Source: Pseudanabaena mucicola str. Chao 1806 (GTDB lineage: Bacteria; Cyanobacteriota; Cyanobacteriia; Pseudanabaenales; Pseudanabaenaceae). From it: DNA of 64,000 bases. The position numbers and the translations under genes were made by a program. The stretch covers positions 4,466,341 through 4,530,340 of the forward strand of contig NZ_CP097329.1 in assembly GCF_030323025.1 (NCBI RefSeq), written 5' to 3'. Positions 24,710 to 33,367 of this stretch are shown here, in pieces. The notes beneath the pieces were generated by a model. It saw nothing but the letters and a program-made list of their open reading frames with translations, was not told the DNA's origin and did not search any database. The first letter of the stretch is position 1; each line of letters starts with the position of its first letter.

Positions 24710-25480
24710 CTAGGCAGCAACTTGAGAAATGGTTTCCACTTTGGCAAAAGATCCTGCATTCATTACTCTGCTACGAATCTTGTCCACCAATTCTGCAAAC
24801 TCAGCACTGCCACGGGCCCGGGGACGAGGTAGATCAATTTTTAAATCTAAACCTATTTGACCATTCTCTATAAGAAGTAGTCGATCGCTTAGGGCAACAG
24901 CTTCTTCAACGTCGTGGGTAATTAGTAAAGCGGTAAATTGCTGTTCTTGCCATAGGCTTTCTAATAAACTCTGCATTTCAATGCGAGTTAATGCATCTAA
25001 AGCGCCTAATGGTTCATCTAACAACATTAAACGAGGTTCGCTGACTAAAGCTCTTGCTAGGGCAACTCGTTGCTTCTGTCCACCCGAGAGAATGGATGGA
25101 AATTCACTAGCGCGATCGCCTAGACCAACTTGCGACAAAGCCCATCGCGCTCGACTACGAGATTCTTTTTCTAAGCCCAAAGCCACATTTTGATAAACCC
25201 GTTTCCAAGGTAATAGCCTCGGCTCTTGGAACATTACCCGTGCAATAGGATTAATTCCCTTGACAGGTTTATCATCTACCCAAAGTGAACCAGCACTAGG
25301 GGCTGACAAACCTGCGATCGCACGTAAGAGAGTACTTTTCCCACAGCCACTGCGCCCAACAATGGAAATAAACTCTCCCGCTTTGATTTCCACATTTAAA
25401 CCTTGGAGCACATGGTTTTTCCCAAAGCTTTTCCAAAGATCGCTAGCAACAAGATTTACGCCTCTTGCAGAACTTGACAT
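24710..25480 (-). CDS. ssuB: Sulfonate ABC transporter ATP-binding protein
   Basis: 256 aa. It drives import of aliphatic sulfonates or related compounds. Walker A GRSGCGKST, signature LSGGQKQR, Walker B LMLLDEPLGALDA and the switch His in LLITHDVEEAV are all intact. The sequence belongs to the SsuB/TauB/NrtD group. It lies 117 bp downstream of the permease gene; the binding proteins are encoded far away at 39352 and 41702 on the opposite strand. Confidence 0.9.
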   Translation of the reverse strand: MSSSARGVNLVASDLWKSFGKNHVLQGLNVEIKAGEFISIVGRSGCGKSTLLRAIAGLSAPSAGSLWVDDKPVKGINPIARVMFQEPRLLPWKRVYQNVALGLEKESRSRARWALSQVGLGDRASEFPSILSGGQKQRVALARALVSEPRLMLLDEPLGALDALTRIEMQSLLESLWQEQQFTALLITHDVEEAVALSDRLLLIENGQIGLDLKIDLPRPRARGSAEFAELVDKIRSRVMNAGSFAKVETISQVAA

Positions 25481-25597
25481 AAGAACTCCAATTTACAAAT
25501 TACTCAATGATTAGAAATGTTTAGTGATTGTGATGGTTAGGATCGAGCGAAGTGCGACATATCCTAACCCCTTTTAACTGACTACACCCAAGGGAAC

Positions 25598-26449
25598 TTA
25601 AGCAGCTTTTACCTTTTGATAATTAGGATGCCAATTTAAAAACCATGCTTCCAAAGCTCTGACGATGACATCAGCCAACTTTCCAAAGCTGGCATATAGG
25701 ATGATGCTAAATACCACTACATCCGTTTGCATAAATTCGCGCGCACTGGTTGCCATATAGCCAATTCCTGAGTCAGCAGCGATCGTCTCGGCAACAATTA
25801 ATGATAACCACATGATACCTAGCGAAAAGCGCACTCCTACCAAAATGGAAGGTAATGCGCCAGGGAGAACAATATTCCAAAATAGTTGCAAAGGATTGAG
25901 TCCATAGACCTTGCCCATTTCAATCAACCCGCTATCAATACTGCGGATACCGTGGAAAGTATTGATATAGATAGGGAAAAGAACGCCACTAGAAACTAGA
26001 AATAGTTTCGCTTCTTCACCAATACCAAACCAAAGGATCACCAGAGGAATTAAAGCAAGGTTAGGAATATTCCGCCACATTTGTAAGGTGGTGTCGAGAA
26101 TTTTTTCTGAAACTGTGAATAGTCCATTTACTAAACCAAGCACAAAACCAATGGAACCGCCGATCGCAAAACCTGTTAATGCGCGTGAAGCACTGATTTT
26201 AAAGTTTGTGGCTAATTCTCCTGTTTGTGCCAGTTTGATTGCCGCAGAAACTACAGTAGTTGGAGCAGGTAAAATTCTTGTAGATAGCCAACCAAATTGC
26301 ACCGCAAGCTGCCACAGAATCACCAGAAAAATAGGAAATAGCCAAGGCACTAACTTGTCGAAAATTCCTTTTACTTGAGCGATCGCCTTTACAAATGACG
26401 TTTGCTTTGACTGATAAGGAGGAGTAGAGGATGAGGAGGTATATTGCAT
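25598..26449 (-). CDS. ssuC: Sulfonate ABC transporter permease
   Basis: 283 aa with about six membrane helices. It carries the inner-membrane transport signature MGKVYGLNPLQLFWNIVLPGALPSILVGVRF (around residues 180-210), which contacts the ATPase through the EAA loop. Members of the SsuC/TauC group move sulfonates, taurine or nitrate. It is the first gene of the ssuCB unit; a palindromic CTACGGTA motif lies about 100 bp upstream. Confidence 0.9.
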   Translation of the reverse strand: MQYTSSSSTPPYQSKQTSFVKAIAQVKGIFDKLVPWLFPIFLVILWQLAVQFGWLSTRILPAPTTVVSAAIKLAQTGELATNFKISASRALTGFAIGGSIGFVLGLVNGLFTVSEKILDTTLQMWRNIPNLALIPLVILWFGIGEEAKLFLVSSGVLFPIYINTFHGIRSIDSGLIEMGKVYGLNPLQLFWNIVLPGALPSILVGVRFSLGIMWLSLIVAETIAADSGIGYMATSAREFMQTDVVVFSIILYASFGKLADVIVRALEAWFLNWHPNYQKVKAA

Positions 26450-26548
26450 AGTGGTCTTTATAGTCTACTGAACGCGACCAAATCACGACCTACAAAGCTA
26501 TGGGAAACCTGTATTTTGATGTGTCGCAGTTGGATTTGAGGCTTTAAT

Positions 26549-26576
26549 CTACGGTATAATCATGTAGTTACCGTAG
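26549..26576. promoter_or_regulatory. Palindromic candidate operator upstream of ssuCB
   Basis: CTACGGTA (26549-26556), 12 bases, then TACCGTAG (26569-26576): a perfect 8-base inverted repeat. The same CTACGGTA occurs in front of the amidohydrolase gene (33335) and the first ssuA-like gene (39251). Likely the binding site of a sulfur-responsive regulator. Confidence 0.55.
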
Positions 26577-26677
26577 TATATAAAGCCAGTATGTCACTTG
26601 CTGTAAAAAAAATCAATCTTTTTAAAAAATTGATTAAAAATTTGGTGTTATAGCAAAGCAAGTTTTGCTTAGGACAT

Positions 26678-26729
26678 AAAACCAGAAGATGAGTTGCGGC
26701 GCGAAGCGCCGCAACTCATCTTCTGGTTT
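26678..26729. repeat. Long GC-cored palindrome
   Basis: AAACCAGAAGATGAGTTGCG / CGCAACTCATCTTCTGGTTT around a GGCGCGAAGCGC core. A second small one (GAAAGCGCGGC-AAA-GCCGCGCTTTC) lies at 26792-26816. The rest of 26577-26846 is AT-rich without a gene. Confidence 0.65.
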
Positions 26730-26846
26730 GGGTTTGTATTAGCTAACTTTTTTTTTGCTATATGTATCGCAGTATGCACAGAAGTATCTTGAAAGCGCGG
26801 CAAAGCCGCGCTTTCAAAATTTCTCTTTTAGGACTATCAAATTAAA

Positions 26847-27629
26847 GTGAGTGAAATTATCGAAATCTTGACGCTTTGTGGATTTGCCTTTTTTGCGGGG
26901 TTAATTGATGCTGTGGTAGGTGGCGGAGGATTAATTCAACTGCCTGCAATGTTAATTATATTGCCGCAGACTGCGATCGCTTCCATCCTTGGGACAAGCA
27001 AATTTGTATCTATGGCGGGTACGGCGATCGCCGTCAATCAATATGCCAAACAACAAAAGATTGATTGGCAGACAACAATTCCCGCAATGGTGACGGCCTT
27101 TGTATTTTCTTTTTTAGGCGCAAGAATTACGAGTTTGCTTAATCCTAGTTTGATGCGTCCTGTAATTTTAGTTTTACTAATTGCTGTGGCAATATACACC
27201 TTTAGTAAAAAAGACTTTGGTTTACTACAATCACTCAAAGTTAGTAAATCTCGTCAATATTTTTACAGTATTGCGATCGGTAGCACGATTGGTTTTTATG
27301 ACGGTTTCTTTGGACCAGGGACAGGCAGTTTCTTGATTTTTGCCTTTACGAGTGTCTTTGGCTATAGTTTTTTGACGGCTTCTGCTGCTGCTAAGGTAAT
27401 TAATTTTGCCACTAATCTAGCTGCTGTAATTTACTTTGGCTTTAGCAAGCATATTCTTTATTACTTGGGAATCCCGATGGCAATTTGTAATATTTTCGGA
27501 GCTTTTATTGGTGCAAATTTAGCAATATCTAAAGGTAGTCAATTTGTGAGGAATTTATTTTTAATAATTGTCTCATCGCTAATTTTGAAACTAGGCTATG
27601 ACATTTTTATTATTAAATACGGTAAATAA
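26847..27629 (+). CDS. TauE/SafE-family (TSUP) membrane transporter
   Basis: 260 aa with about eight membrane helices in two halves. Each half begins with the family pattern: GFAFFAGLIDAVVGGGGLIQLP at the start, and IGFYDGFFGPGTGSFLIFAF in the middle. These proteins export sulfite or sulfonate-derived anions or take up organosulfur compounds. Start is GTG at 26847. The position beside ssuCB supports sulfite export after desulfonation, which is inferred. Confidence 0.88.
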   Translation: MSEIIEILTLCGFAFFAGLIDAVVGGGGLIQLPAMLIILPQTAIASILGTSKFVSMAGTAIAVNQYAKQQKIDWQTTIPAMVTAFVFSFLGARITSLLNPSLMRPVILVLLIAVAIYTFSKKDFGLLQSLKVSKSRQYFYSIAIGSTIGFYDGFFGPGTGSFLIFAFTSVFGYSFLTASAAAKVINFATNLAAVIYFGFSKHILYYLGIPMAICNIFGAFIGANLAISKGSQFVRNLFLIIVSSLILKLGYDIFIIKYGK

Positions 27630-27780
27630 CGCGAGAGAATAGCTATTTTTTGAGTTATTAAAACAATCAAATATTGTGATTAAACCCTGTTCCATTTTAC
27701 TAATTCCTATTAGTTTCTTGAGCTAGAATGTATTCATGAGAACAAATGTAATAGTTCTTAATATTTCCATGGAGATTGAT

Positions 27781-28374
27781 ATGAAATACCTCAAACGACT
27801 AGCTATTCCCTGTTTACTCATGGGGCTATCCCTGAGTGCTATTTCTGTAGCGATTCCTAGAACAAATAGTGCGATCGCTCAAGATTTGACAACCTCTTCA
27901 CCAACAGGATTTATCCAAGTTCCTAATCTTGTTTCTGTTGATGCAACTGAGCGTGATACCAATATCCGCAATGTTACTTACTCATTTCAAATAGCAGTTC
28001 CCCAACAAACAGGAGCAGCTTTGCAAAAGGTAACAATCGCTCAAAAAGATCCCATTGAAGCAATTGCTTTTTCTAGCGATCGCACTACAGCTTATATTCA
28101 AGAAGCATCAGGTGATCGTATTCCTGTAGACACAAAAACAGTTATTGATCCAAATACTAAAGCTATATCCGTTGTATTTACTTCGCCAATTACCGCAGGT
28201 AAAAGAGTAATTGTTGGTTTGCGTCCTCAAAGCAATCCCAGTCTAGAAGGTGAATATGTATTCGGGGTGACTGCCTTTAGTGATGCTCAACAATCACAAG
28301 GTCAATTGATTGGCTATGGCAGAATTGGTATTTACAACACCTTCGTTTATGAATCATTTGTACCAAATTTCTAG
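27781..28374 (+). CDS. DUF2808 secreted protein
   Basis: 197 aa from ATG 27781; an upstream ATG at 27736 adds 15 residues before the signal peptide. Signal peptide residues 1-33 end in NSAIAQD. The mature part is beta-rich with FIQVPNLVSVDATERDTNIRNVTYSF and later GEYVFGVTAF plus RIGIYN, typical of DUF2808, a cyanobacterial family of unknown function. Nothing links it to sulfur use other than position. Confidence 0.85.
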   Translation: MKYLKRLAIPCLLMGLSLSAISVAIPRTNSAIAQDLTTSSPTGFIQVPNLVSVDATERDTNIRNVTYSFQIAVPQQTGAALQKVTIAQKDPIEAIAFSSDRTTAYIQEASGDRIPVDTKTVIDPNTKAISVVFTSPITAGKRVIVGLRPQSNPSLEGEYVFGVTAFSDAQQSQGQLIGYGRIGIYNTFVYESFVPNF

Positions 28375-28477
28375 AATTTTGCAACGCTTTTAACGATTAT
28401 CGTAGTTCGGTTTTGAGCGTTTTAATGATGGGCGGCGCTTCGCGCTGCCCGTCATTTTTTACTATGCGAGATTTATT

Positions 28478-28598
28478 TAGATACACTAATAATTAGTATT
28501 TCATAATTTGTGATCTAGACGACATATGTTAACACGCCAACTATGACAGACTCATAAAATAAATCCACGATAAACCAGTCGGATAATGAGGGTATTTA
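28478..28598 (+). promoter_or_regulatory. Conserved leader A, before the SsuE-like gene
   Basis: About 120 bp that align almost base for base with 33247-33367. Shared blocks: ACTAATAATTAGTATTTC, then ATCTAG-CGACAT, then TCAGACT, then CGGGTAACGAG-like GTCGGATAATGAG and GTATTT just before the ATG. ACTAATAATTAGTAT is palindromic. It probably holds promoter, operator and ribosome site of a common regulon. Confidence 0.7.
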
Positions 28599-29129
28599 AT
28601 GACTAATATTCTTTTAATCAATGGGAGTCCTTCTGCTCCTTCTAGATCGCAAGGCATTTTAGAATATGCGATCGCCCTATTAAATGCACAAGGAATCAAA
28701 ACCAATTTACTATCTGTGCGTGATTTACCTGCGGAAGATTTGGTATTTGGTAAATATAATAGCCCTAGCCTCGAACAACCCAAGGCTCTGCTAGAAGAGG
28801 CTCAAGCCGTAATTATTTCTACTCCAATTTACAAAGCATCCTATACAGGCTTACTCAAAACTTTTCTCGATTTACTTCCTCAAAAAGCCTTAGCTGATAA
28901 AGTGATCCTTCCTATTGCTACTGGTGGTTCGATCGCCCATTTGTTAGCGATCGACTTCACTCTCAAACCTGTGCTAAGTGAGCTAGGTGCTAGGCATATT
29001 CTGGGAGTTGTCTATGCGATCGATAAGCAGATCGCTGTGAATGATGATCGTAGTGTCACCCTAGAAGAAGAAATTGACCAAAGACTAAAACAATCCATCG
29101 AAGAATTAATCAAAGCTATTAAGAAATAG
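28599..29129 (+). CDS. ssuE: SsuE-like NAD(P)H-dependent FMN reductase, copy 2
   Basis: 176 aa, standard length. Phosphate loop LINGSPSAPSRSQGIL (6-21), flavin site STPIYKASYTGLLKTFLDLLP (67-87), both fully conserved. It reduces FMN for a two-component sulfonate or sulfone monooxygenase. It is transcribed from the leader shared with the amidohydrolase gene, which suggests coregulation with organosulfur use. Confidence 0.92.
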   Translation: MTNILLINGSPSAPSRSQGILEYAIALLNAQGIKTNLLSVRDLPAEDLVFGKYNSPSLEQPKALLEEAQAVIISTPIYKASYTGLLKTFLDLLPQKALADKVILPIATGGSIAHLLAIDFTLKPVLSELGARHILGVVYAIDKQIAVNDDRSVTLEEEIDQRLKQSIEELIKAIKK

Positions 29130-29251
29130 TCCTAGTCTTGCAGACTCCTCATCTTTACAGCATCTCGCAACAATAGCAAAATCTTCCATCTCCATAAAAA
29201 GCTAAGAGCTAAAAGCTAATTTCCTCCTTTGTCCTATTGTCTTCCCTCCCT

Positions 29252-30289
29252 ATGAAATACAACAAACTTGGTGAGAGCGATTTACAAATTTCCGAGATAA
29301 CCCTTGGGACAATGACCTGGGGTAATCAAAACACAATCGCTGAAGCCCACGAACAATTAGATTATGCCTTTGATCATGGTGTAAATTTCCTTGATGCAGC
29401 CGAAATGTATCCTGTACCAGTGCAAGAGAAGACACAAGGCTTAACCGAAAGCTATATTGGTGAATGGTTAGCTAAACGTCAACGGGACAGAGTCATCGTC
29501 GCCACCAAGATTGCAGGACCAGGGCGTGGATTTGCTTGGCTCCGTAGTGGTGTGCAGAAGATTGATCGCGCCAATATTGAACAAGCTGTTAACGATAGTC
29601 TCAAGCGTCTCCAAACCGATTACATCGATCTTTATCAAATTCACTGGCCAGATCGCTATGTACCGCAATTCGGTGAAACTGTTTACGACATCACAAAAGA
29701 GCGTGAAACAGTCCCGATTTCTGAACAACTTGCTGTATTTGATGACCTGATTAAAGCAGGCAAGATTCGCCATATCGGAGTCAGCAATGAAACCCCTTGG
29801 GGTCTTTCCAAATTTACCCATATCGCGAAGAAGAAAGATTTGCCCAAAATTGTTTCGATCCAGAATGCCTATAGCTTGCTGAACCGAGCCTTTGATGGAG
29901 CTTTAGCTGAAGCTTCTCATCATACGAATGTGCCATTACTTGCCTATAGTCCTCTTGCCTTTGGTCTATTAACAGGTAAGTATCTCCATGACAATCCTCC
30001 CAAAGCGCGTCTAAATGCTTTTGCAGGATTTGGCGATCGCTATCGTAAGCCCAATGTTACCAATGCCGTTGCCGCCTATGTAGAACTTGCCAAGGCACAC
30101 AATATCAAACCTTCGGCTTTAGCCTTAGCCTTTGTCCGCAGTCGTTGGTTTGTCGCCAGCACGATCATCGGTGCGACTAGTTTAGATCAACTAAAAGAGG
30201 ATCTCAATAGCGTCAATGTGGAATTAGATTCTGCGATTTTTGCTGAGATTGAAAACGTAAATTCTCTTTATCCCAACCCCGCGCAATAA
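29252..30289 (+). CDS. Aldo/keto reductase, Tas-like
   Basis: 345 aa from ATG 29252; a TTG at 29237 is less likely. Catalytic tetrad residues are visible: Asp and Tyr in FLDAAEMYPVP, Lys in IVATKIAGPG and His in LYQIHWPDRY. The long insert before the second half (FGETVYDITKERETVPIS) and the motif SVQNAYSLLNRAFDG are typical of Tas-like proteins. Complete, unlike the relative at 34960. The substrate may be an aldehyde released by desulfonation, by context only. Confidence 0.88.
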   Translation: MKYNKLGESDLQISEITLGTMTWGNQNTIAEAHEQLDYAFDHGVNFLDAAEMYPVPVQEKTQGLTESYIGEWLAKRQRDRVIVATKIAGPGRGFAWLRSGVQKIDRANIEQAVNDSLKRLQTDYIDLYQIHWPDRYVPQFGETVYDITKERETVPISEQLAVFDDLIKAGKIRHIGVSNETPWGLSKFTHIAKKKDLPKIVSIQNAYSLLNRAFDGALAEASHHTNVPLLAYSPLAFGLLTGKYLHDNPPKARLNAFAGFGDRYRKPNVTNAVAAYVELAKAHNIKPSALALAFVRSRWFVASTIIGATSLDQLKEDLNSVNVELDSAIFAEIENVNSLYPNPAQ

Positions 30290-30318
30290 CACAAAAGACA
30301 ATGATTTTGTAGATTGCG

Positions 30319-30557
30319 TAGGGGTAGAGCATTTGCACCAAAATTTTTGCCTTCCATCGAAATCTTAAATCGCAAATGCTCTACCCTCTCCGCTTTTGTC
30401 AACAATTTGTCCCTGCGGTATAAATTTATTCCTACATTACTAATTTATTCCTAAGTTCTAAATTTATTCCTAAGTTGCGAAGTTTAGGGCAGAGCATTCT
30501 CAAATCAAGGTGATCTGTAAATCTTATAGATTGTTGTGAGAATGCTCTGCCCCTACG
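30319..30557. repeat. Pair of dispersed palindromes with tandem TTTATTCCTA units
   Basis: GTAGGGGTAGAGCATTTGC ... GCAAATGCTCTACCC (30319-30383) and GGGCAGAGCATTCTCA ... TGAGAATGCTCTGCCC (30487-30552) are related inverted repeats, separated by four imperfect copies of a TTTATTCCTAAGTT unit (about 30425-30477). This fills the 308-bp gap; no gene is seen. Confidence 0.6.
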
Positions 30558-30597
30558 GATCGATCTTCCAATCACCAATTCCCAATCACCAATTTCT

Positions 30598-31140
30598 ATG
30601 TCCAAAATTCAACTCTACAGCGCTAAAGCCTGCCCCTATGCCCATCGTACTCGTCTAGTTCTAGGCGAAAAGGGAATTGACTTTGAATATACCGAAATTG
30701 ATTTGCAGAACAAACCTGAATGGTTCTCCTCAATTTCTAAGTATGGCAAAGTTCCTGCGCTCCGTCATGGCGAAAATGAAGTTTATGAATCGGCGATTAT
30801 CAATGAATATATAAACGATGTATTCCCTGAACCTGCTTTGCTCCCAAAAGATGCTGGTTACAGAGCGATCGCTAGAATCTGGATTGACTATGCTAATACT
30901 AAATTTTCATCTGCTTTTGGTAAGTTATTACGTGGCAAGACCGATGAAGAACAGGCACAAGGTCGTCAGGAATTAAACGAGGCAATTTTATTTATTGAGA
31001 ATGAAGCCCTAGCTAAGCGCTCTGGTGATGGAGCTTACTGGTTTGGTGAAAATATTTCCCTCGTCGATCTCACTTTCTATCCTTGGTTTGAGCGCATTCC
31101 CACTCTTGAGCATTATCGCAATTATACGATTCCCACAATT
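30598..31140 (+). pseudogene. Glutathione S-transferase, C-terminally truncated
   Basis: About 180 intact codons of a GST: thioredoxin-like N-terminal domain with the active-site segment [20 protein letters not shown], the cis-Pro KVPALRHG and [11 protein letters not shown]-terminal helices to [15 protein letters not shown]. At about 31140 the sequence changes abruptly into the middle of a monooxygenase gene; the open frame ends at 31164 after a few foreign codons. The last 30-40 residues expected for the family are missing. Glutathione binding residues remain, so a product may still fold. Confidence 0.7.
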
Positions 31141-31800
31141 GCATACCCTCAATCACAAGGGTAAGTACTTCTCGGTCAAAGGACCTCTGAATGTCGCCCG
31201 TCCTCCTCAAGGCTATCCCGTGATCGTTCAAGCAGGAGCTTCGGAACCTGGACGCGAACTAGCGGCAAGAACTGCTGAAGTAATCTTTACCGCTAATCAA
31301 ACCCTTGCTGACGCGCAGGAATTCTATAGCGACGTTAAAGGTCGTCTTGCCAAATATAGGCGATCGCCTCACGATTTGAAAATTATGCCAGGCGCGTTTC
31401 CTGTGATTGGACGCACCGAAGAGGAAGCCCAAGAGAAGTATGAATTTCTGCAATCTTTGATTCATCCCGATGTCGCTTGGGGCATTTTGAAGCTTTGCGT
31501 GAGCTATATCGTTCTCTCGCCACAGCACGCGGACATCGCACAATTATTGGTACTCCCGAAAGTATTGCTGATCAATTGCAAGAGTGGTTTGACAATGGTG
31601 CTGCCGATGGATTCAATATCATGCCTCCCATTCTGCCCACAGGTTTAGATGATTTTGTCAATCTCGTCGTTCCCATTCTCCAAAAGCGTGGGTTATTCCG
31701 CACTGCCTATGAAGGGAAGACTCTCCGCGAAAATCTGGGTTTACGTCGTCCTGCTAATCAGTACACAATTCGCAATCAGGAAAGACAGTTGGTTGCTTAA
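31141..31800 (+). pseudogene. Remnant of NtaA/SnaA/DszA-type monooxygenase
   Basis: Two pieces match the intact protein encoded at 44788-46146. Piece one (31141-31490) covers [18 protein letters not shown] to [10 protein letters not shown]; piece two (about 31490-31800, another frame) covers [15 protein letters not shown] to the C-terminus. The first 200 or so residues and about 50 internal residues are deleted, with a frame change at the junction. It is clearly a decayed paralog. Confidence 0.85.
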
Positions 31801-31905
31801 TGGCTGTTAGCTGTTAGCTGTTTTCTGTTAGCTGTTTTCTGTTAGCTGTTAGCTGTTTTCTGTTAGCTGTTTTCTGTTAGCTGTTAGCTGTTTTCTGTTT
31901 TCTGA
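31801..31905. repeat. Tandem repeat of TTAGCTGT / TTTTCTGT units
   Basis: About 105 bp built from GCTGTTAGCTGTTTTCT-type units in irregular order, directly after the monooxygenase remnant. Slippage repeat; no array of spacers, so not CRISPR. Confidence 0.85.
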
Positions 31906-31911
31906 ATAATC

Positions 31912-31950
31912 AAAAACGGGAAGCTATTTAAAATCTAGCTTCCCGTTTTT
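31912..31950. terminator. Hairpin with T run
   Basis: AAAAACGGGAAGCTA / TAGCTTCCCGTTTTT, a good terminator after the remnant and before purT. Confidence 0.75.
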
Positions 31951-32010
31951 GGGTGTTAATGCTAAAAGCGTTATGATATAGCTGTTTTGTCAAAAAATAA
32001 GGTGAACTAA

Positions 32011-33174
32011 ATGGCGATCACATTACCGAAAAAAATCATGCTACTTGGCTCTGGGGAACTAGGTAAGGAGTTTGTTATTGCCGCCCAAAGACTCGGTAAT
32101 ACGGTAATTGCAGTTGATCGCTATGACAATGCACCTGCGATGCAAGTTGCTGATTGTAGGGAAGCAATCTCGATGTTGGATGGTGAGGCACTCGAAACTG
32201 TCGTCAAAAAACATCAACCTGATTTGATCGTGCCAGAAGTGGAAGCAATCCGTACTGAAAAGCTGCTGGAACTGGAAGCACAGGGTTACACGATCATCCC
32301 CACTGCTGCTGCTACCAACTTCACGATGAATCGCGATCGCATTCGGGATTTAGCTAGTCATGAATTAGGTTTACGAACTGCTAAATATGCCTATGCCAAT
32401 AGCCTCGATGAACTAAAAACCGTTGCCACCGAAATTGGCTTCCCGAATGTGATTAAACCTGTGATGTCTTCCTCTGGCAAGGGTCAATCTGTTGTCAATT
32501 CTCCCGATGAATTGGAAAAAGCTTGGGATTATGCGATCGCTGGCGGTCGAGGTGATACAGCCAAAATCATCATTGAGGAATTTATCAATTTTGAAGTCGA
32601 AATTACCCTGTTAACAATCCGTCAATGGCAGGGAGAGACTCTATTTTGCGAAGCGATCGGGCATCGGCAGGAACGAGGTGACTATCAAGAATCATGGCAG
32701 CCCGTTGGCTTAACCTCTTCTCAAGTCAAAGATGCACAGGACATTGCTCGTAAAGTTACCGATAAACTTGGCGGTGCAGGTATTTTCGGGGTGGAATTTT
32801 TTATCACTAAAGATGAAGTAATTTTCTCGGAACTGTCCCCTCGTCCCCATGACACTGGAATGGTTACTCTCATCTCTCAAAATCTTAACGAATTTGAACT
32901 CCATTTACGGGCAATTCTCGGCTTACCGATTCCTACAATTGAATTGCTCAGTCCATCCGCCAGTGCCGTCATTCTTGCCAGCGGAAGTAGTGACAACATT
33001 TCCTTTTTAGGTGTAGAGGCAGCTCTTGCGATCCCCAACACAGAAATCCGTTTATTTGGCAAACCCGATTCTCGTCCCTACCGCCGCATGGGTGTAGCTT
33101 TAGCTAAAGGCAAAAATGTGATCGAATCCCGTCAAAAAGCAACAGAAGCTGCTTCCCAAGTCAAAATCATTTAA
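32011..33174 (+). CDS. purT: Formate-dependent GAR transformylase
   Basis: 387 aa, standard length. It makes formyl-GAR from GAR, formate and ATP in purine synthesis. ATP-grasp marks: [22 protein letters not shown] at the N-terminus, [10 protein letters not shown] for the glycine loop, [13 protein letters not shown], and [16 protein letters not shown] near the metal site. Cyanobacteria usually rely on PurN, and many also have PurT; the location inside the sulfur island is odd but common for a formate-using enzyme if formate is a by-product, which is speculative. Confidence 0.93.
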   Translation: MAITLPKKIMLLGSGELGKEFVIAAQRLGNTVIAVDRYDNAPAMQVADCREAISMLDGEALETVVKKHQPDLIVPEVEAIRTEKLLELEAQGYTIIPTAAATNFTMNRDRIRDLASHELGLRTAKYAYANSLDELKTVATEIGFPNVIKPVMSSSGKGQSVVNSPDELEKAWDYAIAGGRGDTAKIIIEEFINFEVEITLLTIRQWQGETLFCEAIGHRQERGDYQESWQPVGLTSSQVKDAQDIARKVTDKLGGAGIFGVEFFITKDEVIFSELSPRPHDTGMVTLISQNLNEFELHLRAILGLPIPTIELLSPSASAVILASGSSDNISFLGVEAALAIPNTEIRLFGKPDSRPYRRMGVALAKGKNVIESRQKATEAASQVKII

Positions 33175-33179
33175 GGAAG

Positions 33180-33218
33180 AGATCAGAGTGGTGACTCTAA
33201 GCGCCTCCACTCTGATCT
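33180..33218. terminator. Hairpin after purT
   Basis: AGATCAGAGTGG / CCACTCTGATCT with a 15-base loop, followed by a short T-rich stretch. Probable terminator. Confidence 0.65.
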
Positions 33219-33246
33219 TGGCTGGGAATAGTTTTATCAAAATTCT

Positions 33247-33367
33247 TAGATAAACTAATAATTAGTATTTCTCATATTTGTAATCTAGGCGACATTCGTT
33301 TTGAGCATCGCTATGTCAGACTTTTATCATTAATCTACGGTATCCCAATCGGGTAACGAGAGTATTT
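33247..33367 (+). promoter_or_regulatory. Conserved leader B, before the amidohydrolase gene
   Basis: Aligns with leader A (28478-28598) across about 120 bp up to the ATG. It also holds CTACGGTA (33335-33342) followed by GGGTAACGAG, matching half of the ssuCB operator. The second copy arose by duplication or is kept by selection. Confidence 0.7.

Noticed and set aside
31801..31905. Possible CRISPR array
   Set aside because: Units are under 20 bp, contiguous and without unique spacers; no cas genes are nearby.
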